Made by a program: the position numbers and the translations under genes. Source: Caballeronia sp. SBC1 (GTDB lineage: Bacteria; Pseudomonadota; Gammaproteobacteria; Burkholderiales; Burkholderiaceae). From it: a DNA stretch of 64,000 nt. The stretch's first letter is position 1; each line of letters begins with the position of its first letter. The notes beneath the pieces were generated by a model. That model made no database searches. It was not told where the DNA came from and was given only the letters and a program-made list of their open reading frames with translations. The stretch lies in contig NZ_CP049159.1 of NCBI RefSeq assembly GCF_011493005.1, forward strand, positions 62,001 to 126,000, read 5' to 3'. Shown here in pieces: positions 57,386 to 64,000 of this stretch.

Positions 57386-57459
57386 GAGCCGGATGAATCG
57401 AGAGATTCACGTCCGGATCTGTGAGAGCGTGAGGGTGCGATTCCCTTGCGCTACTCGAC
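57386..57459 (+). ncRNA. Group II intron domains V and VI
   Basis: Domain V folds from GAGCCGGATGAATC / GATTCACGTCCGG with a GAGA loop. Domain VI (GTGAGGGTGCGATTCCCTTG) contains an unpaired A as branch-point candidate and ends CTACTCGAC. The adjoining sequence is the ISL3 end. Confidence 0.75.
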
Positions 57460-58738
57460 TAATGCGGCTCAGCGGGCATGCGCGTTGAACGCGGCGAAGT
57501 TAAGTTTTCCGGCAATGAGAAACAAGACCGTGCGCATGGTTTCAAAGCGTGCATATCCACGAGCCTTGCGCTTTGCTGCCTGAAACAGGCCGTTGATCGC
57601 CTCGATGAAACCGTTGGTCTGACGGGTCTGGGTCCAGGCAACGATTCCATCGAAATGTCTGCGAACCAAACGGACGACATCCTTCATGGGCTCGACCTTG
57701 GAGCGCATGACGTTGGTGCACCACTGGTGCAGCATCTCGGTGACGACGTTGATTTGTTTGCGCTCGAGAATGTCGCGCAATTGTTCTCGGTAAAGCCAGG
57801 CGCGCGCGGTGCGATTGGTTGTGTACTGACTGACCAACGCCTCAAGGTCAGTCAGTTGCGCGAGGTTCAGTTTGTCGGCGTCCTTGAGCAACGTCCAACG
57901 CATGCCTTTAAGCTGAGGGTCGAGTTTCTGCTGCTGCCGACGTACTTCGTCGAGCGCCTTGGACGCGTGGGCGACGACGTGGAACTTGTCAAAGGTAACT
58001 CGCGCTTCGGGGAGATGTTCATTGACGCCCTTGATGAAAGCCGGCGACATGTCGATGCTGACCGAGCTCACTTGCCCGGGCGAGCCGCCGTGCTCGCTCA
58101 GATAGGTGGCCAAGCGCTCTATCGTGCTGGCATCCTTGCCTGTGGTGACGAACACGACCCGCCGCGCCTGCATGTCGGCGACCAGCGTCAGATACTCATG
58201 ACCGCGACGGTACGAGGTTTCGTCAATCGCCACCGCAGTCACATCCGACAGGTCGGGCGCCGAGAGTGCCAGCTCCACATACCGCGAACAGATGGCATGT
58301 ACTCGATGCCACGACAGATTGACCGCGCGTGCAACGGCAGCGAACGGCATCTGCTGCGCGAGCATCAGCACGAGCGCCTCGAACAACAATGTGAAGCCGC
58401 TGAGCTGGCCCACCCAACCTGGCTCAACCAAACGCACTGAACCATCGGGCAGGCGCACCCTGGGCACCCGCACTTCGAGGAAGCACTCGTGCTGGAAGAA
58501 ATTCAGATGCCGCAGGCGCTTGACTTGCGTGTCGTGCACGGGATGCTCGCCGGCAACTCCGGCATAGCCAAATCGGCTGCCTGCAACGAAGTCAACGGCG
58601 ATGTTGAGCTGCCGCTGAGCAGCATCGAAGTCAACACTTCGGACATACCAAGGAGCCGTGATACCGAGGGCGGATTCGAACAATTGATTCGTCATAGCAG
58701 ATTGGCTTTACATGGGTGATTCCCGCATTCTGCCGCAA
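57460..58738 (-). mobile_element. ISL3-family insertion sequence
   Basis: Contains one complete transposase gene. Borders are tentative: AATGCGGC near 57461 and ATTGCGGC near 58738 (inverted) may be the ends. The group II intron ends exactly at its left side, so the intron probably integrated at or beside this end. Confidence 0.7.
57469..58695 (-). CDS. ISL3-family transposase
   Basis: 408 residues from ATG 58695. The N-terminal zinc-binding region is HDTQVKRLRHLNFFQHECFL. Core motifs: AVAIDETSYRRGHEYLTLVA, VSIDMSPAFIKGV, VTFDKFHVVAHAS and TQTRQTNGFIEAINGLFQAA with the catalytic Glu. The C-terminal RKARGYARFETMRTVLFLIA segment is typical of ISL3. Complete frame. Confidence 0.95.
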   Translation of the reverse strand: MTNQLFESALGITAPWYVRSVDFDAAQRQLNIAVDFVAGSRFGYAGVAGEHPVHDTQVKRLRHLNFFQHECFLEVRVPRVRLPDGSVRLVEPGWVGQLSGFTLLFEALVLMLAQQMPFAAVARAVNLSWHRVHAICSRYVELALSAPDLSDVTAVAIDETSYRRGHEYLTLVADMQARRVVFVTTGKDASTIERLATYLSEHGGSPGQVSSVSIDMSPAFIKGVNEHLPEARVTFDKFHVVAHASKALDEVRRQQQKLDPQLKGMRWTLLKDADKLNLAQLTDLEALVSQYTTNRTARAWLYREQLRDILERKQINVVTEMLHQWCTNVMRSKVEPMKDVVRLVRRHFDGIVAWTQTRQTNGFIEAINGLFQAAKRKARGYARFETMRTVLFLIAGKLNFAAFNAHAR

Positions 58739-58747
58739 TCACCCATG
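58711..58747. repeat. Perfect 11-bp inverted repeat upstream of the ISL3 transposase
   Basis: CATGGGTGATT (58711-58721) and AATCACCCATG (58737-58747) surround a 15-nt loop that contains the presumed ISL3 end. It may be an operator or an end-binding site. Confidence 0.65.
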
Positions 58748-58749
58748 AC

Positions 58750-59402
58750 TCATCTTACAGGGTGACCGCGCCTCAAGGGTTCGCTGCGCCGGGCTCGCGC
58801 CCGCCCTTGACCCGCCAAACCCACCCACTCCAAATTCAAAAGAGGCATAAATCTTTTATATCCAATTTTTGCCTTCATTTTAATCGGTGTACAAAAAACC
58901 CTTCGAACGCAGATCGCTTGCGCGGGGGATGACAACGTGTTTTTACTTTCACGCAGAACGGCGAGGACAAATCCGGACTCGGACAAGGACCTTCATCGCT
59001 TGGCGCAGCGTAGAGACAAATGACGGTGCGCTCCCTGTCCGCAATGTACCGGGCACTCGCTGCATCTTTACTATTAGCCTGGCTCGAGATCCAACGACTG
59101 GAAGGTGAACCCACTGGACGCAATATTGCTGCCGGCTACCCTATAGCTTGCGATTAATGTCGCCGAAGGTCCGCTTTCCCTTCCGCATGATAAATGCGGC
59201 CGAACGGGTGCCTCGCGTCGCCTCCAAATGTTAGCCGCGAATCAGGCGCGATCGCTCAGCTCCGTGTCACCTTTATCGCGCCTGCCTTGGCCCAACGCAA
59301 TGGTGCCGCTTGCCTGGGGACGCATCATCCTGGAGGGCGGTGCTCGCTATCAATCGCTTCTTCTTTCTGGCGAAACGTAACGGACGAAGAGGGTGTGGTG
59401 CA
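58750..59402. other. No supported gene, about 650 bp
   Basis: Short frames on both strands without domain character. The first 100 bp may be the ISL3 flank. No repeats recognised. Confidence 0.45.
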
Positions 59403-60530
59403 CTATTTCGGGAGTAGATTGAGCAGCGCGCCCCCGATTCCCTTTATGGTTTCACCGGCACCTTTCGCGCCCCGCTGCGCGCCGACGCCAAGTGCTTTCG
59501 CGAAGCCCGCGCCGAGTTTTTCGCTCAGACTTTCGTTCAATGAAAACTTCGGATCACGCAGGTCGCCGTCCAGTTGAAACTTCAATTTGATTTCACCGTG
59601 GTGGTCTTTTAACGCCGCGACCGCAGCGTTGGTCGGTATCGAAAGGAATGTGTCGAGGGGATTGCCGTCTTCGCTTTCTTTGAGCTGCAGATGATGTAAC
59701 GTGAATGTGCCGGGTGCACGGATGCGGTAGTTGCGTACCGTGGCGTCTAGCGAGAGATCGATCGTGCCACTTTTTACCGCTGCTTTCGTACCCGCTTGCT
59801 TCAGCAGATACGGATCGAGTTTAGAGATATCGACATTGCGCAGCGTCGTGTGCGTCTGCGAATCGCTGCTCGCGATTTTGATCCAGCCACCGAATGAAAC
59901 GGTCCCCGTGTGCGACGGGCCCTTGATCGAGCCGGTCATATTCAGCGTCGTGGCGTCGGTAAGCTCAGGGAGGTTAAGGTGATCAACGGTCGCGCCCACA
60001 TCCGTGATCAGGAGTCGGTAGGCCGGCTTCTGCACCGATTGATCGAAGAACTCGATTGTGCCGCGGGTCAACGTGACGTGATCAATGAACTTTTTGTCAT
60101 TGGCTCGTTTGGCGGCTGCCGGGGCCTGCCCTTCGGCTTCGCGCGTTGCTTGGTTGAGATTGGGCAGCAGATGCATCCGACCATCGACCGAGCGCACAAC
60201 GGAAAGGTAGTAGCTATCCACGGTGACGTTGCGAAAATGGACCTGCTTCGCCAACAGCGAGCGCAGGTCGAACTCGAGGGCGACTCGTTCGGCCCGGAAG
60301 GTGTCGCCCGCTGGCCAGTCTCGGGGAGCCCGCATACGCACATGCGTAAGCGTGACGTTGGAAAAGCCAATATCGATTTGCTCCACCATGCCGAGCGGCC
60401 CGAGCATTTCGAGCACACGCTGCTTCATTTCAGCGACGACGAGCCGCCAGCCGCCCAAACTCGCCAGCACGACTACCGCGACTATCACTCCGGCTAGGAG
60501 CGCCACGCGCTGCCCCGTCGATGCTGGCAT
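59403..60530 (-). CDS. AsmA-like/DUF748 envelope protein
   Basis: 375 residues. An N-terminal membrane anchor (LLAGVIVAVVVLASLGGWRL) is followed by AsmA-type repeats: IDIGFSNVTLTHVRMRAP, ALEFDLRSLLAKQVHFRNVT, TRGTIEFFDQSVQKPAYRLL, ITDVGATVDHLNLPE and a C-terminal GTIDLSLDATVRNYRIRAPG. The order fits DUF748/AsmA family proteins thought to span the periplasm and affect lipid transport or outer-membrane integrity. Complete. It is transcribed away from the small gene at 60685, so they share an upstream region. Confidence 0.85.
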   Translation of the reverse strand: MPASTGQRVALLAGVIVAVVVLASLGGWRLVVAEMKQRVLEMLGPLGMVEQIDIGFSNVTLTHVRMRAPRDWPAGDTFRAERVALEFDLRSLLAKQVHFRNVTVDSYYLSVVRSVDGRMHLLPNLNQATREAEGQAPAAAKRANDKKFIDHVTLTRGTIEFFDQSVQKPAYRLLITDVGATVDHLNLPELTDATTLNMTGSIKGPSHTGTVSFGGWIKIASSDSQTHTTLRNVDISKLDPYLLKQAGTKAAVKSGTIDLSLDATVRNYRIRAPGTFTLHHLQLKESEDGNPLDTFLSIPTNAAVAALKDHHGEIKLKFQLDGDLRDPKFSLNESLSEKLGAGFAKALGVGAQRGAKGAGETIKGIGGALLNLLPK

Positions 60531-60684
60531 TCACTCGTCTCCTCATCTGCGCCGCAAGGGGTAGCCATATGAGAGGATCTGCGCAATTTATACGCCTGCC
60601 GCCGTCGGCGAGCGGTGAGAGTGACGAACCATTGGTATTGGATGCAGATTGCGACGAGTCCCCGACAGAGACACCGCGCCGACC

Positions 60685-60903
60685 ATGTCGCGTTCCCGAG
60701 CGGTTGTTTTTGCGAAGCCGACTGAGATGGCCGACGACCATGACCGGCCCTTGGGCGACTGGCGTCTCCCAGCCGGCCCGACCCCACCTGCGTTAGTCAT
60801 CGGTCTGCTCCGCCGTGTCGAGCGCTTCATCAACTTCAACAGCCCGCTTATGACTGTCTCTGAGTACCGCGCGCGCCAGGAAGACAACGCGAAAACACGC
60901 TGA
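60685..60903 (+). CDS. Unrecognised small protein
   Basis: 72 codons from ATG 60685: MADDHDRPLGDWRLPAGPTP, then PALVIGLLRRVERFINFNSP and SEYRARQEDNAKTR. Composition is plausible for a real protein but there is no ribosome-binding site of note and no known family. An antisense frame of similar length exists, so the call is tentative. Confidence 0.35.
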   Translation: MSRSRAVVFAKPTEMADDHDRPLGDWRLPAGPTPPALVIGLLRRVERFINFNSPLMTVSEYRARQEDNAKTR

Positions 60904-60961
60904 GGTAGGTGATCGGTTCGCAAATGCTGACAATCTAATTCGAGGACGTGCGCCGAATTGG

Positions 60962-61570
60962 TCACTTCCTATCGCGTTGGGGCAACAAACCATCCAACAT
61001 TTGCGCGATCTCAACGGCACTGCCCACGAACGTGACCGGGCCGCCGAAGTCGATCGCGTTCTGTTGCATTCCTACTGGCTTCTGATACGGATCTAAAACC
61101 ATCGTCAAACCACCAGCCGCATGTATCGCTGCGAGGCCACGGGAGCCATCATCGAGAGATCCCGATAGAACGATGCCTGCTGTTCTCTCTCCGATGTTCC
61201 GAGCCATCGACGCGAAAAGCGCATCGACGGTCCGGTTTCTCAACCGATCCTTTGTCCCGTCCACCAAAAACGCCGATCGATCACCGAGCAGCGTCAAAGG
61301 CCAGTCAGGACGCCCGATATAACAGCAGCCAGGAACGAGCACTTGTCCTTGGCGGGCTATTTCAACGCGCATTCTAGGACAGCGGGTCAATAGAACCTCT
61401 CGCAAACTGCTCCGCTCTTCGCTCGACCGATGAAGCACCACCATCAACACTGCGTGGGCGCGCTCTGGCCATGCGTTTAGCAGTTCAATGATATCTGCAA
61501 GACCCTCAGGTCCAGACGCACCCACGCCTACGCAGTACGGATGGTTGTTAGCGGTCAAAGCTTCCTTCAT
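60962..61570 (-). CDS. Stand-alone CheB-type methylesterase domain (divergent)
   Basis: 202 residues. CheB fold with Ser in VGVGASGPEGLADI, His in VVLHRSSEERSSL and Asp in IVLSGSLDDGSRGL. The second glycine motif is altered (ASGPEG instead of ASAGG) and the protein is more diverged than the one at 24990-25631. No receiver domain. Its substrate is unknown. The catalytic residues appear retained. Confidence 0.85.
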   Translation of the reverse strand: MKEALTANNHPYCVGVGASGPEGLADIIELLNAWPERAHAVLMVVLHRSSEERSSLREVLLTRCPRMRVEIARQGQVLVPGCCYIGRPDWPLTLLGDRSAFLVDGTKDRLRNRTVDALFASMARNIGERTAGIVLSGSLDDGSRGLAAIHAAGGLTMVLDPYQKPVGMQQNAIDFGGPVTFVGSAVEIAQMLDGLLPQRDRK

Positions 61571-61888
61571 CGAGGTGAATGATCGTCTTTTTTACCGGCT
61601 CTCATATGTTCCAGCAGTTCTCTTTGAACACTGTCGAGCGAGGTGATAGAGCACCGATCCCCAATCTACCAGTGGAAGAAAGTGGTCGACGCGACATAGC
61701 ATGTTCGCGCCTCTTCGTTTCTACATGGCGAGTAAATTGTCATTTCAAAATAGTGAACTTTTTAAGTCATCCAAAACGTCTGGACGACGTGTTGCGTCGC
61801 AGCATTTATCGGCCTATGCTTGGAGCAACGCGAGGTCGGCGAGACAGGCGAGACAGAATTCGGTCGCGCGCCTTTCACTGAGGCGAAC
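61571..61888. other. Non-coding, about 320 bp
   Basis: Divergent upstream region of the CheB-domain gene and the next small gene; AT-rich around 61735-61770. No clear promoter pair. Confidence 0.4.
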
Positions 61889-62098
61889 ATGAACGCACCA
61901 TATGAATTTTGCGGCTTGACCCTTCACGTTTTTGAACAGGATGGTGGCTGGAACTGGGGACTCACAATCGAACGATTGCGAGGAACCGGAGAAAAGGTCG
62001 TTGCGTATAGCGATGCACCGTTCTTTTCAGAAGCGCTAGCACGTACGGACGGAATGCGGGCGTACGATGCTGCGCGCTCTGACGTTGAGGGCGTGTAA
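61889..62098 (+). CDS. Small hypothetical protein
   Basis: 69 residues from ATG 61889: NAPYEFCGLTLHVFEQDGGW, NWGLTIERLRGTGEKVVAYS and FSEALARTDGMRAYDAARSD. A compact alpha/beta composition like other short Burkholderia proteins. Family not recognised. The upstream GAGGCGAAC is a modest ribosome-binding site. Confidence 0.6.
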   Translation: MNAPYEFCGLTLHVFEQDGGWNWGLTIERLRGTGEKVVAYSDAPFFSEALARTDGMRAYDAARSDVEGV

Positions 62099-62448
62099 GA
62101 GCGCTCTATCTGAAGAAGCCGTTACGTCTTACCTGTGGACTGGCTCAGCAACCGATCTGTGCTTTGAAGCCGACGGTGTCGGGAACTGAGACCAGAAAAC
62201 GAAGAAAAAACAGCACGACACGCTGCAGCGGGTCCCGAAATTGCGCTCTCACGAATCGGCATGAGGAAGCCGAGCCAAATTCGGCTCCCTTCTTCCTCTT
62301 TGCGATGCAACACTCCCATTGCTGAGTGGCAGCCTTTTCTAGATCAGACATATTTCCGACGTACAGCATTGATTCGGTACGTTCCATTCAGTGTGACGGG
62401 ATATCTCTGTTAGATATCCAAATCAGGTAGTTAACCACGGAGTGCTTC
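62099..62448. other. Non-coding, 350 bp
   Basis: Upstream region of the phasin-like gene. A minus frame of 80 codons exists without domain support. Confidence 0.4.
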
Positions 62449-62940
62449 ATGACTTCCTCAGCTTTCTCCCCACCCCTCGCCGAACTTTCAAGGAACTGGT
62501 TGCGCGTCTTTACCGAAATTTGCGAAATGCTAAACGCGACCAGTCAGGTCGTTAAAGCTCGCACGGCCCGCATGGCAATGGCCGGGCCGCTACCGAATGA
62601 GCAAGACCGCATCGAATTCAGTCTGATGAGTCGCGAAAAAAGCGAGGCAGCGTCCGAATCGATCCAGGCGATGGGCTCGGGGTTCATAAACTTAGGGTTG
62701 GCGCTCGCGATGGAAACCAGTAAATATATCTGGGCTACCTCCACCGCGGCTTCGGCGTTGGCGTCAAGTCAATCGACCGCGCAATGGCTTGAACGCCAGG
62801 CGGCGCTTTTAAAGATTGCGGCACACTCCCCTGCAAACCCTTTGCAATTGGCCAGTTCGACGGCGTGCGTAGTGCAGGAAAGCCTTGCGCCCATTCACGG
62901 CCGCGCGACCGCAAATGCCGAACGTCTGGGTGCGATTTGA
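62449..62940 (+). CDS. Phasin-like protein
   Basis: 163 residues, almost wholly amphipathic helix (LAELSRNWLRVFTEICEMLN, then AASESIQAMGSGFINLGLAL and TAQWLERQAALLKIAAHSPA), without cysteine-based or catalytic motifs. Length and helix pattern resemble PHA-granule-associated phasins of Burkholderiaceae. The next gene begins 45 bp later on the same strand and may be co-transcribed. No PHA synthase lies nearby, so the assignment rests on composition. Confidence 0.5.
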   Translation: MTSSAFSPPLAELSRNWLRVFTEICEMLNATSQVVKARTARMAMAGPLPNEQDRIEFSLMSREKSEAASESIQAMGSGFINLGLALAMETSKYIWATSTAASALASSQSTAQWLERQAALLKIAAHSPANPLQLASSTACVVQESLAPIHGRATANAERLGAI

Positions 62941-62984
62941 CGGCCGCCGTGCTGGCGCCGCCGCTTCGCCGAGATGTTCTGCCG

Positions 62985-63824
62985 GTGAGCAATCACAACG
63001 GTGACGGATTGGCGAAGGTCACGTCCAAATTGGACGGCGTGTCGGAAACGATGCTGTGGACGCTCTACGATCGGGCATGCGAAGCGCGTCGTCCCGACGG
63101 CGTTCTAGTTGACCCCGACAGCGTGCGCATCTGCGATGCAATCGACTATGACTTCACGGGCCATTTCGGCGACTCCGTCGGTTCGTTCGCCGCACGGGCT
63201 GCAGAGATCGACCAGCTCTTGAGGCGCTGGCTCAAGCAGCATCCGGACGGCTTGATCGTGTCCCTGGGTGAAGGCCTGGAAACGCAGGCCCACCGCGTAG
63301 ACAATGGTCGGATGCGTTGGCTCACGGTCGATCTGCCGGCTGCGATCGAACTGCGCAAGCACTTCCTTCCTTCGTCCAAGCGCTTTCGTCACGTGGCTGC
63401 AAGTGTGTTCGAGCCAGGCTGGATGGACGAGATTGAACCGTCCCCCGATGTATTCATCGTCATTCAAGGCCTCTTTATGTATCTTGAGCCTGAAGCGGTG
63501 AAACGCCTGTTTGTTCAGATCATCGAGCGCTTTCCAGGGGCCGAAATTGCATTCGACGTGATCCCGCGATGGTTCTCCCGATTGACCATGTGGGGCGTCA
63601 TGCAAACGCCGCACTATCGCTTGCCGCCTATGCCATGGGGCATCGACGGCGATGAGATAACCACTCGCCTACACAGTTGGTCATCAGGCATCGCAGCGGT
63701 AAGCATGCTTGAGTACCGCATACCTCGTGGTTGGCCGAAAATAATGGAAGACCTTTTTCGTATGAACCCGCTGACAAAAAGTCATTTACCTTGCCTGGTG
63801 CATCTCAAGGTTAAGAAACGTTGA
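62985..63824 (+). CDS. Class I SAM-dependent methyltransferase (LCM type)
   Basis: 279 residues from GTG 62985; a longer reading from 62865 would overlap the previous gene. Leucine-carboxyl-methyltransferase-like pattern: ETMLWTLYDRACEARRPDG, FAARAAEIDQLLRRWL, SAM motif VSLGEGLETQAHRVDNG, WLTVDLPAAIELRKHFLP and FIVIQGLFMYLEPEAVKRLF. These enzymes modify small molecules or carboxyl groups; the substrate here is unknown. The gene is intact. Confidence 0.85.
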   Translation: MSNHNGDGLAKVTSKLDGVSETMLWTLYDRACEARRPDGVLVDPDSVRICDAIDYDFTGHFGDSVGSFAARAAEIDQLLRRWLKQHPDGLIVSLGEGLETQAHRVDNGRMRWLTVDLPAAIELRKHFLPSSKRFRHVAASVFEPGWMDEIEPSPDVFIVIQGLFMYLEPEAVKRLFVQIIERFPGAEIAFDVIPRWFSRLTMWGVMQTPHYRLPPMPWGIDGDEITTRLHSWSSGIAAVSMLEYRIPRGWPKIMEDLFRMNPLTKSHLPCLVHLKVKKR

Positions 63825-64000
63825 CCGCCGAGTATGGCCATTGATCGCCAGCAATTTCGAACCTCTGCATTTGCGGGACCGCGGAACCCATACGGTTTGA
63901 TTTCGTAACTGACAGCTGCACGGCCCGCTCTGCGTGAACGATACCGTCGAGTGCATTGTGTCCTTTGACCTCGTAGTTCCGTCCACCCGCAGTTTGACGT
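63825..64000. other. Window end, no supported gene
   Basis: 176 bp after the methyltransferase stop; no coding frame I can support. Confidence 0.4.

Larger units (their letters stand above)
54196..57459 (+). mobile_element. Group II intron interrupted by IS256
   Basis: The 5' ribozyme part (about 54196-54436) shows the GAGCCCTCGTGGTGAGCG and CAGGTAGGAATCAAAGAGAC blocks typical of bacterial introns. It resumes after IS256 (55830-56137), followed by the RT gene, then domain V (57386-57422, GAGCCGGATGA ... CGTCCGGATCTG) and domain VI ending in AC at 57459. The 5' border is approximate because no clear GUGYG is seen. With IS256 inside the ribozyme part, splicing is unlikely. Confidence 0.75.

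Noticed and set aside
1..64000. tRNA, rRNA, replication origin or partition genes
   Set aside because: None seen on either strand, so the replicon type cannot be decided from this window.

Overview
The window looks like an accessory region (plasmid or genomic island) of a Burkholderiaceae bacterium, most likely Paraburkholderia, Caballeronia or Burkholderia. This is inferred from the GC-rich codon use and from the gene families present (DUF3309, CsbD, PRC-barrel, AI-2E transporter with a C-terminal extension, PPK2, KatG, phasin-like protein); no rRNA or housekeeping gene confirms it. Two layers are superimposed: a scattered set of stress and envelope genes, and a dense population of transposable elements that has broken several of them.

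Region 1 (1-13.4 kb) is almost purely mobile. A divergent pair, an ISKra4-type transposase with an N-terminal pRiA4b ORF-3-like domain (minus strand, leaving the window) and a small serine resolvase (plus strand), was split by an IS21-family element (1867-11232, 7-bp target duplication GTACCGG). That IS21 was itself hit twice: a four-gene IS21-like element (2432-5791, target duplication CCAGT) sits in istB, and a serine-recombinase element (about 6875-10196) sits in istA beside the catalytic Glu codon. The resolvase was later cut by an IS701 element (11767-13244, target duplication CTAG).

Region 2 (13.4-26.6 kb) has a 1260-residue CheB-CheR-PAS-histidine kinase-receiver protein, a single-domain response regulator, CsbD, PPK2, a stand-alone CheB domain and DUF3309. 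Between them lie an IS630, a degenerate IS630, an integrase lacking its N-terminus, and a small gene with an in-frame amber codon.

Region 3 (26.4-48.2 kb) is bracketed by IS110 elements: a tandem pair of related copies on the minus strand (26978-30230) and a perfect tandem duplication on the plus strand (42883-46118) inside an AI-2E transporter gene. Between them are katG, split by an IS1634 element with a 6-bp target duplication, a YihY/BrkB membrane protein, several small proteins and a GT2 glycosyltransferase. The non-coding leader of each IS110 carries a short segment matching its own insertion site, as expected of a bridge RNA.

Region 4 (48.2-64 kb) has a PRC-barrel gene split by an IS630, a second IS630 with a canonical A_AAA_AAC frameshift heptamer, a glycine-rich secreted protein, an NRAMP-type transporter, a group II intron interrupted by an IS256, an ISL3 element, and a quieter stretch with an AsmA/DUF748 protein, another stand-alone CheB domain, a phasin-like protein and an LCM-type methyltransferase.

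The intact stress genes (polyphosphate metabolism, two-component signalling, CsbD, envelope proteins) look like a general-stress islet. The clean target duplications and restorable reading frames at the broken katG, PRC-barrel, istA, istB and resolvase genes suggest that much of the transposition is recent.
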